In this document: positions 1 to 10,601 of the stretch, piece after piece
How the letters are laid out: the number at the start of each line of letters is the position of its first letter
Position numbering within the stretch: the stretch's first letter is position 1
Assembly (NCBI GenBank): GCA_047967505.1
Contig: CM106539.1
Source of the DNA: Dipteris shenzhenensis
Taxonomy: Eukaryota > Polypodiophyta > Polypodiopsida > Gleicheniales
Reading direction: 5' to 3' (one strand)
Length of the DNA: 64,000 nucleotides
Made by a program: the position numbers and the translations under genes
The notes under the pieces: generated by a model
What the model was told of the DNA's origin: nothing
The model's database searches: none
What the model saw: only the letters and a program-made list of their open reading frames with translations

Positions 1-159
1 AGCTCAATTTGAGGCTGAGAGACAAGCTCAATCCATGACTTGGCTCCACAAAGTATTGATACTGTACTCGAGCCTCTGTTCCAACAATAGACTCTGCAAC
101 ATAATGTACTGCCACATCAACTTGAAGGAGCCGCACTCTCTAGCATCCTGAGTCTCCCT

Positions 160-1124
160 GTGTTAATTCCCATCGGAATCCTCCTACGAAATTGTCCCAA
201 TCTTTGGGAGAGTTTCAAAGGATGGATTGAACTCGCAAATCCCCCTCCACCTATGAACGACATCGAAGATATCCCTGTGCGGATGGGTGAGAGAGATGAC
301 ATACACAACATTATTGTGCCTTTGATCCACAAGGCATATAATGAAGTCCAAGCCATAGTGGATGGTGGAGCAGGTGTAAATGTCCTATGAAAGGAGCTCT
401 ACGATGAATGGGGTCTCCCACTAATGCAAAAGTCTAATTTCAACATACGCCTTACTGATGATTCACGGGCTAAACCCTTGGGAATAGTGAATGGTGTGTC
501 AACAAAGGCGTAGGAGTCTGCTTTTTCCTGCAATTCACAATCTTGGATCTCCCCAAAAAATTCTATCAAATCATACTGAGACATCCTTGGTTACAAGAAT
601 CATTAGTCCTCCATGACTGGGGAATTGATAGACTGACAATCCAGAATTGCGACACCACAGTCAGGGTGAATGTGGGGATAGGAGCTATAAAAATAATTGT
701 GCCTAGAGCATTGGATGACACATCTTCAATGACAATCTCAAGCAAATCAGCTCCCCTGCAACAGCATGCCATAGCGGGCAATTCACAAAGCAATGTAAAT
801 AACTGGATACAAACATTGGCAACCATCGACAACTGCCGTTCATTAGACCCCATCTTCTCACAGATAGATGCTAAGGTGCTACAGGTAGATCCTCCACTCA
901 CACATGAAGAACCAATCGATCTAGAGGTGCCATTCTTTATGGCTGACCTCGAGTGGGATAATGAACTTGAAGAAGGTATCCATACCAATAATGACTCTGA
1001 TTTTCCTTGGGACCTTGAAACTGAGGCTGAGAATGCTGAAATTAAAGATCAAATCTTTGATAATGACTTAACCATTCTGCATGCCCTAATGGCAGTTGAG
1101 CTCCCAAAAGTTGAAACTCCATAG
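160..1124 (+). pseudogene. Ty3/gypsy polyprotein fragment: aspartic protease region
   Basis: Two open stretches (160-390 and 543-1124), separated by stops, read as a decayed retropepsin-like domain of a plant Ty3/gypsy polyprotein. The first carries AIVDGGAGVNVL, matching the usual flap-side pattern of these proteases with the catalytic Asp in a D-G-G context. After the stop comes a segment ending KPLGIVNGV, then LRHPWLQESLVLHDWG, which corresponds to the common 'GRPWL...HDWG' motif of this family. The rest of the second stretch is acidic and unrecognised. In-frame stops near 388 and 511 show it is dead. The 5' end lies outside the window. Confidence 0.6.
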
Positions 1125-1403
1125 TTGAATAACAGCAGAAGATCCTGCAAGAAAGCTGGAGGAAATCACAGAAAAGCCAAGGCCCGAACACTTCAATGAA
1201 TTCGAACGAGTATAAACAAGGATCGTTGAATTGTATCTTGCAAAGCCAGCTCCTCAAAATTAGAACCATCGCCTCTCGAATGGTCCCCTGAGGTACTAGA
1301 AGGAGTATGCATAGCAAATGAACCCTTACTTGGGAACACCTTACCAGTGGAAAAGTTAACCCACAGTTCCTAGTGTAAGAAGTTTAAAAAGTATAAGACA
1401 CAA

Positions 1404-1706
1404 GTGCGTATGAAGATCGATCAAGAGAATTCACCCAAAAAAAAAAAGGGGTCTCTAAGAGCCAAACAAATTGGTTATAATACTATGCCTCCTTGTACAC
1501 ATGGCACATGTCAGGCTAGTTCAACACCATCAAAGGCTGATCTTCAAGAAGTGCATGAGTACTTCAACAATAACACAAGTGGCAATGTCGCCATAGCAAT
1601 GCCAAGACCACTAAAAGAATATGAAGTTCAAGCTATGCTGCTAGAAACATTGGACAAAGTCCAATTCAACACAACCATAAATGGGAGCCGATTGCTCGCC
1701 GATTGA
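1404..1706 (+). pseudogene. Open stretch downstream of the gypsy fragment, unrecognised
   Basis: A 100-codon open stretch containing a lysine run (KKKKG) and a C-terminal KVQFNTTINGSRLLAD. I recognise no family. Its position directly after the protease remnant suggests decayed retroelement internal sequence, but nothing proves that. Confidence 0.25.
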
Positions 1707-1787
1707 AGCGATACAACATCAACAGGCAAGCCATCCCCGATAATAATGAAGTTTTGGGAACCCCAAGTCTTCAATAGTTTTCACTAG

Positions 1788-1945
1788 ATTGTTACACGTG
1801 CACTCACTAGCATATGCATGTTCTTGCGCATATAGTTTGCACTAGATTGTTATACGCGCTAGCATATGCACATTTTTGCACATAGGGTTTGCACTAGATT
1901 GTTACGTGCACACTCATTGGCATATGCATGTTTTTGCACATTTAG
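1788..1945 (+). repeat. Three imperfect ~52-bp tandem repeats
   Basis: Three consecutive units each begin with CACTAGATTGTTA and continue through GCATATGCA and TTTTGCACAT-like segments. They differ by small indels and substitutions. The motif reappears singly near 2040-2075. This is probably a minisatellite inside decayed retroelement DNA. Confidence 0.6.
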
Positions 1946-2740
1946 GAAGACCTAATCAATTTTGTATTAGGGATGATTGAGTCTTAGTTTCCCTATTAAA
2001 TCCCACAAATAAGCATATAATTAGTCCCTACCTAATCGACACATCATGTGCACTCACACGATTTTGCATAGGCACATAATAGATTGCATCAATAATAGTA
2101 TCAAACACTTTCATTCCATACTCTCAAAGCATGCAATGAATCACAAGCAAGACAAGAAGCTATGCCAAAGCTCAAGATGAATTGGCAAAAGAGTCTGCAG
2201 CCTCAGCAATGAGACCTTTGCCAAACATCACAGCCATTGCCTAAATGTAAAAATATTAGACATGCATACAAACTTATCTACAAGCTCAATGATACAGGTG
2301 CAATCGCATCCAAATGTATGCAAGATAGCAAGATATGCTAGCCTCAACAACGAGACCCCCGCCAAACCTCTTCCCAAGAAGATTCGATGGCAAAGTTCGC
2401 CTTAGCAATGAGATCCCCTCTGAAGTTCACAGCTGTCTAACCCTCCTCAAGAGGAGATAAGCTTCCTGACTATAGACCATAAATTTTATGGTGCAAAAGC
2501 ATTACAGCAAGAATGACTCGCATGCCACAAGCTCAACAGCCACTGGGTTACACACATGGCATCCCAACTTCGAAATCAAAATAAGCCATAACTCGAGGAT
2601 GGGTAATCAAATGGATCCGAGAGTATGTTGTCTCTGTGCCAACATGGACTTAGGTAGTACAGAATGTGTGTGTAGAGTAGCAGCAAAGCTCCACTTGTTC
2701 TTGCATAAGGCTAGGAATAATCCCTCTTAGAAATCCAACT

Positions 2741-3000
2741 TGCATGTTCTACATGCAAGTTCTACATACGATTCCTACATGCAACACGTGAGTTCTACAT
2801 GCAACTCCTACATGCGAGTTCTACATGCAACTCCTACATGCAACTCCTAAATGCATGTTCTACATGCAACTCCTACATGCATGTTCTATTACATGCAACT
2901 CCTACATGCAAGTTCTACATGCGAGTTCTCCATGCAACTCCTACATGCAACATGCAACTTGCAACTTCTACATGCAAGTTCTACATGTAGAGAGAGAATG
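2741..3000 (+). repeat. 13-bp tandem array with CATGCA in nearly every unit
   Basis: About 18 units alternate between ACATGCAACTCCT and ACATGCAAGTTCT, with single-base changes. Every unit keeps CATGCA or a one-base variant. Because 13 is not a multiple of 3, all frames stay partly open and give the same Met-Gln-Leu-Leu-His-like peptides, so the ORFs here are artefacts of the repeat. Confidence 0.85.
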
Positions 3001-3042
3001 TATTACAATTCCTACATGCAGAGAGAGAAGCTCTCCAACTTG

Positions 3043-3049
3043 TATAAAT
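3043..3049 (+). promoter_or_regulatory. TATA box of R-family copy 1
   Basis: TATAAAT lies about 45 bp downstream of the CATGCA array. The same box is found at 20453-20461 and 49491-49499 on the minus strand in the other two copies, embedded in a conserved context (TATAAATACCCCATTATGG in those two copies). Confidence 0.55.
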
Positions 3050-3186
3050 TCCCCATAATGGAATGAATCCCACACTCTTTGGGGGCATTGTGTTGAGTTC
3101 TACTTTGGTATTCCAAGCAATTGTCTCAAGTGTCCATGCTTCCTTGCACTTCATGTCCAGAAGCATGTCCTAACCTTGCAATTGCT

Positions 3187-3370
3187 CCTCCCCTCTCCTC
3201 CAACCTTGCAACCCATCCTCTCCCTCTCCTCCTCCTCCTCCCTTCTCCTCCTCCTTCTCCCTCCTCCTCCCTTCTCCTCCTCCCTCCTCCTTCTCCTCCT
3301 CCCTCCTCCTCCTCCTCCTCCCTCCTCCTCCTCCTCCTCCTCCTCCTTCCTCCTCTCTCTTCTTTCCCCC
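3187..3370 (+). repeat. CTC/CCT polypyrimidine tract
   Basis: Almost continuous (CTCCTCCTC)n on the plus strand, just downstream of the TATA box of R copy 1. The open frames on both strands (Ser/Leu/Pro-rich, Glu/Arg/Gly-rich) are low-complexity artefacts. The same tract occurs in copies 2 and 3. Confidence 0.9.
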
Positions 3371-3945
3371 ATGCTCTTATACCTTCTTCCTCTCCCACTC
3401 CTATGCTCCCCCTAAACCCTTAGTTTCTCAACCCTTAACCTCCATGATCTACAAGGGAGACGAGTTCTCCACCATGTACTCTACCCTAAACCTTGGATCC
3501 TCCTTCTAACCCTGGAACCTCTTCTAAACTCTGGAACCTCTTCTAACTTTGGAACCTCTTTCTAAACCTTGGAACCTCTTTCTAAACCCTGAATCTCCCC
3601 CTAACCCTCAAACTCCTCCTAAACCATGCAACCCCCAATGAAGATGAAAGCCTTCATTACCACAACCATGATGATGCACGTTCCTTTCACACATGCATGC
3701 ACTATGTTTGCTTACCACACTTAAGCCTACGTCTCTCACCGGAATATGACTCGAGGTCCTAAGCTACACATATACTACAAACAACAACCTTGATACATCT
3801 ATAGGTGACAGAAAGCCTCGGAACCGTGCATGCTGAGAATACCCTGCTCTTCCTATAGAAGCCATGGGGGAAAGAGACAATAGGCTGACATGTGGCTGTG
3901 GCTTTGGTTTTTGATAGTGGGGCACATTGCAAAATTGTAGCATGT

Positions 3946-4330
3946 AGTTACACGAGAGTGGAGCATTGATATCTAACACCCCCTCTCAATGTCCACCCAC
4001 AAGTGAACTTATTTTTTTGGCCCAATGCCAAGTCGATGAAGATGCCTCTCCAGCAAGTCTCTTCCAAGAGCCTTCGTGAAGATCTCTGCAGCATTCTCTG
4101 TAGTCGGACAGTACACCAAGTCGACCTCTCCATCCATGATGAGCTCGCATACAAAATGATATTGAATCTCAATGTATTTTGTGCGAGTGTGGAACACAGG
4201 GTTCACACCAAAACAAGCCACAAAAAAGCATCTTGCACATCAAAGTTGCACCAGAGTATGCCACAACTCATCAATGTTATGGCCACAAGGTTGCTAGCAA
4301 AGATACACTAGATTAATTACGATAACAAGG
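3946..4330 (-). mobile_element. Ty1/copia 3' end: RNase H tail, polypurine tract and LTR start
   Basis: Read on the minus strand, an open frame (4221-4009) carries NPVFHTRTKYIEIQYHFV and then VYCPTTENAAEIFTKALG, the standard C-terminal RNase H block of Ty1/copia. It is followed by a purine-rich tract (GAGAGGGGG) and then TGTTAGATATCAATGCTCCA from about 3980 downward. That is the same 5' LTR sequence as the solo LTR at 21360-22081. Similarity to that LTR fades after about 32 bp, so the LTR is truncated or rearranged here. The element's upstream part is missing. Confidence 0.75.
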
Positions 4331-4683
4331 AACAAAGCATGTTGACTTATGGAGTGTTGGTGGACTCTATCCAGTGGATCCTTTGACAGGTGCTCCACCT
4401 TTGTTTGAAAATCTGACGAGTTTGATTCAATATGTAGGCGATGGTCTTCAAGGCTTACTAGGATATTGTAAATGCATCGGCCATTCCAGTGCTAAGGCAC
4501 ACTTTGCAAAGGTTCACTTGTTGAGAATGGAAGAAGAGACAAAGATACTTAGAGATACCATGCATAACCTCCAAGAACAACTAACCCAAGAATTAAAAAA
4601 ACTTGCTGACTCAGAAATTGCAAAAGAGAGGTCACAAGAGATAATCACAAGATTAATAGATGAGAAGAAAAAACTGTTGAAAA

Positions 4684-4852
4684 TGTGGGGGTTAAAGGTC
4701 ACTGTGCCTTTACCCCAGTTATGTACAATACTCAAACACATATATAAATGAATGAAAAGAAGATTAGGGTGTTCTACACCCACCAAAAACTTTTGTGGCT
4801 CTCTGTTTCTCTCTCCCCCTCTTTTGTTTTGCTTCTGTTGAGAGCACTCTCA
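4684..4852 (+). repeat. 5' LTR of the copia element
   Basis: 169 bp, TG...CA termini. It contains ATATATAAATGAATG, a likely TATA region, about 60 bp in. It is nearly identical in length and sequence to the 3' LTR and to the isolated LTR at 45025-45193. Confidence 0.93.
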
Positions 4853-4854
4853 GC

Positions 4855-4872
4855 TAGTATCAGAGCCCGGGT
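4855..4872 (+). promoter_or_regulatory. Primer-binding site, initiator tRNA-Met type
   Basis: TAGTATCAGAGCCCGGGT follows the 5' LTR after two bases. It matches, with few mismatches, the TGGTATCAGAGCC pattern by which plant copia elements pair with the 3' end of initiator methionine tRNA. Confidence 0.75.
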
Positions 4873-6315
4873 GATCTCGCTGAGCGTGGGTGAATGCCTA
4901 GAAGCTTAGCAACTCTGTGGGAGGAAGGAGAAGCTTTGTGGGAAGCTTTATGGGTGATTTTACTTGCATCCGAGTGCACAAAGACCTTGAAGGAACCTTC
5001 AGAAAAGTCACTTTGGTTTTGCGAAGTGGTTTTGAGAGCCTATTAAGTGTTTTCAAAGAAAAAGTCATTTTTTAAGCTTTTCCCTGTTCTGTTCGACGAC
5101 AGAGACTCCGTATTGACTTGTAGAGGCAACCATTGCCTACTTTTGGTGTCCATTTCACTTCAGGAGCTTGGAAACACCTTCATTCTTGAATTTGGGATCA
5201 TTTTGTTGGATTTCTGGCTCATTGTGTCAATTTCAACGTTTTTCTGCTCGGGTGTTAGAACTCAAGTTTGGAGCAACCATTTGCAGATCTGTCAGTTCCA
5301 GTGGACTTAGGTCCTAAAACTTCTATGTTGCTCATCATTCGCACTATGGTGGAGTTTACAAATAGTTCAGTTTCCAAAAATATTTTTCAGTCCGTGTGTT
5401 GGACCTAGTGATTGGGACCACGGTTCACAAAATCGTCTGTCCCATTACGTTCTGGATGCCTAGAAACCCCTATCTGTCAGTTCTTGCATGATTCAGTGGA
5501 GTATTTTCAGAGTTATAGATCTCTCTGTATTTGATTTGGTCTCTCTGTTATGCATTTTTCATTCGAAGGTTTTGAAACCTTAGATTTATGCCACATGATA
5601 GTGGATAAGTATTCACTTCCATTTCTCACTCATCAGTTGGGATTTTGGAGTTCTAGCAGAAGAGAGATATTTGCAGATTGTCTTGCTGAGTCCCTTTATG
5701 CAATGGCACCCATGTTTTGAGGCATCTCAGGTTCTATTTTCAATAGCGATCATTGCCATGGGACCATGATTTCTTGAGCATACCTTATGTAGATCACTCT
5801 AGTTGCAGTTTGAGCCATGTGCGCTCATTTGTGGTGTGCATTGGGTTGCAGTGGATGATTTATAGGCCATTTGGATGCATTGTGATCCTTATTGGATGTG
5901 CTGATAGGCCCAGATTGCCTTGTGGGGTGCTATTTTTTATGGACGCTTTGGACATGGATGCTATTTTATGCTGAGGGATAGCTTTGACACATTGCAGGTG
6001 ATGCACTAATAGTGTTATGCTCTCTTGGATGAGATATTGTTGATGCATATGCCCATGGATGGTGTTTATGCTTGAGCCATTTGGCACTTATTGGCATTTT
6101 GGATTGCCATTGTAGTTGGCATTTTCTTTTGGTCTAGATTTGCTCATATGGATGCATAGTACATGCACATGAGTCAACTGTACCTTTTGATGCTTTGAGC
6201 TTTGAGTTTTGGTGATATTTCACTCTATTGTGGCATACACATTTGGGTGCACCTGGTATTTAGTGTGATTCTCTCTTGTAGGCACTAGCATTTGGGATTT
6301 TGCTTTATTTGCATC
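4873..6315 (+). other. Long non-coding leader of the copia element
   Basis: About 1.44 kb between the primer-binding site and the gag start. Only short open frames (under 90 codons) are seen, none recognisable. Most plant copia leaders are much shorter, so this may include an old insertion or structured RNA. I see no clear internal repeat. Confidence 0.6.
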
Positions 6316-7116
6316 ATGGCATCCTCTTCCATGTATGAAAAGGAGTTTTTCAGCATTAAAAAGTTTGATGGGACAAACTTTTCTTTGTGGAAAGAACAGA
6401 TAAGGGATGTACTTTTTTAAAAGAAGTAGATAAAACCCTTGCAAGGGATTGCAGCTATGTCCACAGATGAATGGAATGAGTTGGATGCATTGGCAAAGTC
6501 TACCATTAGTCTTCATCTTGGGGAGACAATTTATTTCACAGTAGTCACTGAAAAAACTACGGAAGCTTTATGGAAAAAGCAGTGTGCTACATATGAGAAA
6601 GAGACTGCCTCAAACAAAGTCTATCTCATGAAGAGATTGTTTGAGCTACACATGAAGGGAGTATCCATAGCTTTGCACTTGAATGAATTTAATATCATTT
6701 TTAGTCAGCTTCAAGCTCAAAAGCTGAACTTCGATGCGAAAATGAGGGCAATATTTCTCTTATGCTCATTACCATCCTCATGGGATACTTTTCGTATTGC
6801 TATCAGTAACTCTACACCTGGTGGAGTATTGAACTTTGATGATGTGGTTGGTAGCTTGTTGGCCAAGGAGATTAGATGGAAGTCAATGGAAGGCAACAAG
6901 CCGGATGCAACCTTAAATGTGCAAAGGGGCAGATCACAGTCCAGGGGGAAGTTTCAAGAAAGAGGGAAGTTCCGTAGCAAGTCCAGTAGCAAGTCCAGTG
7001 CATGGAACATTGAGTGTCACTATTGTGGCAAGAAGGGCCACATGAAAAAGGATTACTACAAGCTTAAAAGAGAGAAAAAGGATAAGAAAAAGAATGCAAA
7101 TTGGGGTGCAAATTAG
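6316..7116 (+). pseudogene. Copia gag (UBN2-like) with CCHC knuckle
   Basis: The ATG at 6316 (MASSSMYEKEFFSIKKFDGT) begins a typical plant copia gag, with the FDGTNFSLWKEQIRDVL motif. Two stops follow at about 6418 and 6427, then a long open stretch runs to 7116 with LPSSWDTFRIAI. A zinc knuckle CHYCGKKGHMKKDYYK follows: the expected fourth ligand Cys is replaced by Tyr, so zinc binding is probably lost. Gag would package the RNA in cytoplasmic particles. It is defective here. Confidence 0.85.
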
Positions 7117-8492
7117 AAGGAAGAGAGTCCAAGGGAGGACAAAGAAAAAGTGAAGATCGAGGAGATAAATGCAGTCACACATGATAGTGACAATGACATT
7201 CTCTTCATGTCTAGTTTATCTGCAGAGTTGCTTACCACTTCAGATGATGCATATTCCCAGGATTGGATTTTGGATTCTAGTGCTTCATTCCATGTTACTC
7301 CCCATAGGGAATGGTTCTCCACTTATGACAATGGAAAGACAGGTTGTGTGCATCTTGAAAATGACTATGCATGTGACATAGTGGGAGTAGGTGACATAAA
7401 GTTTTCTTTTGCAAATGGGTCTGCATTTATTTTGAAAAATGTGAGACATGTGCCTAAGCTGACCAAGAGTCTCATTTCAACGGGTCATCTAGATGATGCT
7501 GGTTTTCAGATCATCTTTGGTTCTGGGAGTTGGAAAATTCACAAGGGCTCTATGCTTTTGGCCAAGGGTCCTAAGTGTGGGACTTTGTATCCCATACATG
7601 TATCAGTGGTGTTTGATCATGTTGTTGCAATAACCGAGCAACCAAGAACTTCTTTATGGCATTACCGGTTGGGCCATATGAGCCAAAATGGGATGAAACT
7701 CTTATGCCATTTGGGTTATGTACCGCATTTGAGTTTCTCTGATTTTAAATTTTGTGAGCACCATCTCTATGGGAAGCAGACTAAATCAGCCCATAAAATA
7801 AGGGGAAAGAAAGAGTTTGAAAAGCTTGACTTGGTACATTCAGACATATGTGGCCCCATGCCTACACGGTCATTAGGCGGGGCTGAATACTATCTGACAT
7901 TCATTGATGATGCAACTAGGAAAGTGTGGGCTTATGCTATAGCTCGGAAGAGTGATGTATTCCATGTATTTTAGAAATGGCTGGCCTTGGTTGAAAATCA
8001 GTCAGGTAGAACGCTTAAATGCTTATGGATTGACAATGGTGGAGAGTATCTCTCTCATGACTTTTAGCATTTTTGTGATACACATGGGATTAAGAGGGAG
8101 CTCACATCCCCTCGTACTCCAGAGCAAAATCCAATTGCAGAAAAGATGAACCATACCATTCAAGAAAGGTTGCAATGCATGCTTTCCAACGCAAGTCTTT
8201 CTGGTGGTTTTTGGGCTGAGGTAATGAAGACTAAAGTGCACGTGATCAATAGATTACCTAGTAAGAGTTTGGATGGTGGTATTCCTGAAGAGGCATGGAG
8301 TGGCAAGAAGCCCTCTTACTCTAATTTGCATATATTTGGGTGTGAGGCATATGCACATGTGCCAAAAGAGCTTTGAAAGAAGCTAGATCCTAAGTCTAGG
8401 AAATGCATCTTTATGGGTTATGGTGAAGGTGGAGAGATGGGCTATCGTCTTTGGGATCTAGAAGCAAAGAAGATCAAACGAGCCATGATGTA
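7117..8492 (+). pseudogene. Copia protease and integrase, broken by stops
   Basis: After gag, the frame from about 7150 to 7974 has the aspartic protease signature DWILDSSASFHVTPH; the usual DSGA is DSSA here, so the catalytic Gly is lost. It continues with the pre-integrase block (LWHYRLGHMSQNGMKLL) and the integrase start (LVHSDICGPMPTRSLGG, FIDDATRKVWAYA). Stops occur at 7972 and about 8064. The integrase core resumes with IDNGGEY and, at 8146-8376, with MNHTIQERLQCMLSNASLS and a C-terminal LHIFGCEAYAHVPKEL. More stops follow at 8374 and 8491. Confidence 0.85.
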
Positions 8493-8624
8493 GCCTTAAA
8501 TGAGAAGAAGATGCATAAGGCACCCATAAGGGATGTGGAAATGAAGAGAATCACTTTCCAGGACGTGAATCCACCTGCATATGTTGATAGATAGCAAGCT
8601 ATCCATGCTCCAAATGTGTAAGAA

Positions 8625-10379
8625 ATGGTACCACCAAGTACTCCCATAGGTATACAATCAAGGGTAGATGATGGACCATCTATTGGTGGAAATGATGAGC
8701 CAAATGTGGTCGATATGCAGGTGGGACAGCAAGCTGAAATGCCCTTGAGAAGATCATCTAGAGTGTCTAGACCACCTGATAGGTTTGTTCCAGGGGTAGA
8801 CTATGTGATGCTTACTGATTGCGAGGAGACTTCTTGCTACAGAGAGGCTATGATGCACAAGGATCAACGCAAGTGGGAGTATGCTATGCAATCAAAGATG
8901 AGTTCACTTATGAAGAATAAGACTTGGGACTTGGTTTCTTTGCCACATGGAAAGAAAGCATTGCCATGTAAATGGGTCTACAAGATGAAGGTCACAGGTG
9001 ATGATGTGCCTAGGTACAAGGCCCGTTTGGTCACCAAAGGGTTCAAGCAAGAGAAGGGTGTGGACTTTGATGAGATATTCTCTCTAGTTGTGAAGATGAC
9101 CACACTTAGATGCATGCTTGGCCTAGTGGCAGTAGAGGATATAGAGCTTATGCAGATGGATGTCAAGACAGCTTTCTTGCATGGGGATCTGCATGAGGAA
9201 ATTTACATGGTGCAGCCAGAAGGCTTTGAAGAAAAGGGCAAAGAGCGTTTAGTTTGCAAGTTGAAGAAGAGTATCTATGGTCTTAAGCATGCGCCTAGAG
9301 AATGGTATCAGAAGTTTGATGCTTTCATTCGGCGGTCCCAGGGTTTTAGAAGGAGTGAAATTGATCATTGCCTCTCCACTAAAAGGGCTAAGGATAATAG
9401 CTTGATACTCCTGGCACTATATGTGGATGCTATGCTATTGGCTAGCAAGAATACTTATGAGCTAGATGCATTAAAGGCCAAGTTGCATGAGGCCTTTGAT
9501 ATGAAGGATTTGGGACTTGCAGGTCATAATCTTGGTATGTGCATCATGCATGATCGGAGTAGGAAACTCCTTTGGCTTTCACATAAGGAGTATGTTACAA
9601 AAGTATTGCAGTGTTTCAATATGGAGGGGGGGAAGGCAGTGAGTACTCCATTGCCTCCATATGTGAAACTGAGTCATACAGATAGTCCCAAATCAGATGA
9701 GGAGAGGGCCATGATGGCCAAGGTTCCTTATGCATCAGTGGTTGGGAGTCTTATGTATGCTATGATAGCTACTAGACCAGACATTGCATTCGTAGTGGGA
9801 GTTGTTAGCTGGTATATGGCTAATTTAGGAAAGAGGCATTGGGAGGCAGTTAAGTGCATCATGAGGTACATGAAGGGTACCAAGGAGATGTGCATCTGCT
9901 TTGGTAGAGGAGACATGCATGTACTTGGGTACATAGATTTAGACTATACAGGGCATGTGGATAGTAGGAGATCCACTTCTGGTTATGTGTTCATCTTTGC
10001 AGGTGGTGCAGTGTCGTGGATGTCACGTACACAAAAGTGTGTTGCTTTGTCTACCACAGAGGCTGAGTATGTTGCAGCCACAAAGGGTTACAAGGAGGCT
10101 ATATGGCTTGATCGGCTAGTGGGAGATTTGGGGATTCATACAGGTGTACCGACATTGCATAGTGATTCCATGAGTGCTATTCAGCTAGAACAGAATCTAG
10201 TCTTTGATGCAAAGACCAAACACATTGAGGTCAAGTACCATTTCATCAGGGAGGTACTTGAGGACAAGCACATAGAGCTTGTCAAGGTTCATACAGATGA
10301 TAACCTTGCAGATATGTTGATGAAGAGTCTACCTAGTCAATGGTTTGAGTATTGTCGTGTCTTGATGGGCATTGGATAG
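8625..10379 (+). CDS. Copia reverse transcriptase-RNase H, long open frame, active site altered
   Basis: This 584-codon open frame is the 3' half of copia pol. It contains the RT entry motif WEYAMQSKMSSLMKNKTWDL, CKWVYKMK, QMDVKTAFLHGDL (catalytic Asp present), KLKKSIYGLKHAPREWYQKF, and the active-site box as YVDAMLLASK where the family has YVDD. The loss of the second Asp predicts an inactive polymerase. RNase H follows, with GYIDLDYTG, SRRSTSGYVF, STTEAEYVAA and LHSDSMSAIQL, keeping the acidic residues. It ends with HTDDNLADMLMKSLPS. The start codon is arbitrary because the natural protein is a polyprotein. Confidence 0.9.
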   Translation: MVPPSTPIGIQSRVDDGPSIGGNDEPNVVDMQVGQQAEMPLRRSSRVSRPPDRFVPGVDYVMLTDCEETSCYREAMMHKDQRKWEYAMQSKMSSLMKNKTWDLVSLPHGKKALPCKWVYKMKVTGDDVPRYKARLVTKGFKQEKGVDFDEIFSLVVKMTTLRCMLGLVAVEDIELMQMDVKTAFLHGDLHEEIYMVQPEGFEEKGKERLVCKLKKSIYGLKHAPREWYQKFDAFIRRSQGFRRSEIDHCLSTKRAKDNSLILLALYVDAMLLASKNTYELDALKAKLHEAFDMKDLGLAGHNLGMCIMHDRSRKLLWLSHKEYVTKVLQCFNMEGGKAVSTPLPPYVKLSHTDSPKSDEERAMMAKVPYASVVGSLMYAMIATRPDIAFVVGVVSWYMANLGKRHWEAVKCIMRYMKGTKEMCICFGRGDMHVLGYIDLDYTGHVDSRRSTSGYVFIFAGGAVSWMSRTQKCVALSTTEAEYVAATKGYKEAIWLDRLVGDLGIHTGVPTLHSDSMSAIQLEQNLVFDAKTKHIEVKYHFIREVLEDKHIELVKVHTDDNLADMLMKSLPSQWFEYCRVLMGIG

Positions 10380-10432
10380 TATGCTCACTGGTTGTTCTCC
10401 CTTAAAGGCACATTATCCTTTAAGTGGGAGGT

Positions 10433-10601
10433 TGTGGGGGTTAAAGGTCACTGTGCCTTTACCCCAGTTATGTACAAAACTCAAACACATATATAAATGA
10501 ATGAAAATAAGATTAGGGTGTTTTGCACCCACCAAAAACTTGTGTGGCTCTCTGTTTCTCTCTCTCCCTCTTCCGTTCTGCTTCCATTGAGAGCACTCTC
10601 A
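10433..10601 (+). repeat. 3' LTR of the copia element
   Basis: 169 bp, TG...CA, preceded by the purine tract AAGTGGGAGGT and followed by the GAAAA target duplication. It differs from the 5' LTR at a modest number of positions, which indicates age. Confidence 0.93.

Larger units (their letters stand above)
2470..3872 (+). mobile_element. R-family LTR-like repeat, copy 1
   Basis: This segment is closely matched in opposite orientation near 19629-20830 and 48766-49930. In order it holds: a short coding remnant starting TATGGTGCAAAAGC; a 13-bp tandem array (2741-3000); TATAAAT at 3043-3049; a near-pure pyrimidine leader (about 3187-3370); a run of ~20-bp TCTAAACCTTGGAACCTCT-like repeats (3480-3600); and a conserved 3' block with GAAAGCCTTCATTACCACAACC. 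A TATA box downstream of a repeat array and upstream of a long leader is the layout of an LTR. Matching to copy 2 stops near 3872 and to copy 3 a little earlier. I could not define TG..CA ends or a target duplication. Confidence 0.65.
4684..10601 (+). mobile_element. Complete Ty1/copia retrotransposon with short LTRs
   Basis: The element has 169-bp LTRs at 4684-4852 and 10433-10601, both starting TGTGGGGGTTAAAGGT and ending AGAGCACTCTCA. They are flanked by the 5-bp direct repeat GAAAA (4679-4683 and 10602-10606). A primer-binding site follows the 5' LTR and a purine tract precedes the 3' LTR. Gag, protease, integrase, reverse transcriptase and RNase H follow in the copia order (protease-integrase-RT-RNase H). 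The LTRs differ at several positions and the coding region has multiple stops, so it is an old, non-autonomous copy. A 3' fragment of the same family is at 45025-46194. The leader between LTR and gag is unusually long (about 1.4 kb). Confidence 0.93.

Noticed and set aside
2741-3000. Possible CRISPR-like array
   Set aside because: Units are 13 bp, contiguous, without unique spacers, in a plant nuclear context. It is a minisatellite.
3121-3423. Ser/Leu/Pro-rich protein on + and Glu/Arg/Gly protein on -
   Set aside because: Both are translations of the CTC/CCT tract and recur wherever the R family does, so they are not genes.
3400-3620. Telomere-like CCCTAAA sequence
   Set aside because: CCTAAACCCT occurs a few times, but inside 20-bp R-family repeats with other bases between. 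It is not a tandem (CCCTAAA)n array.
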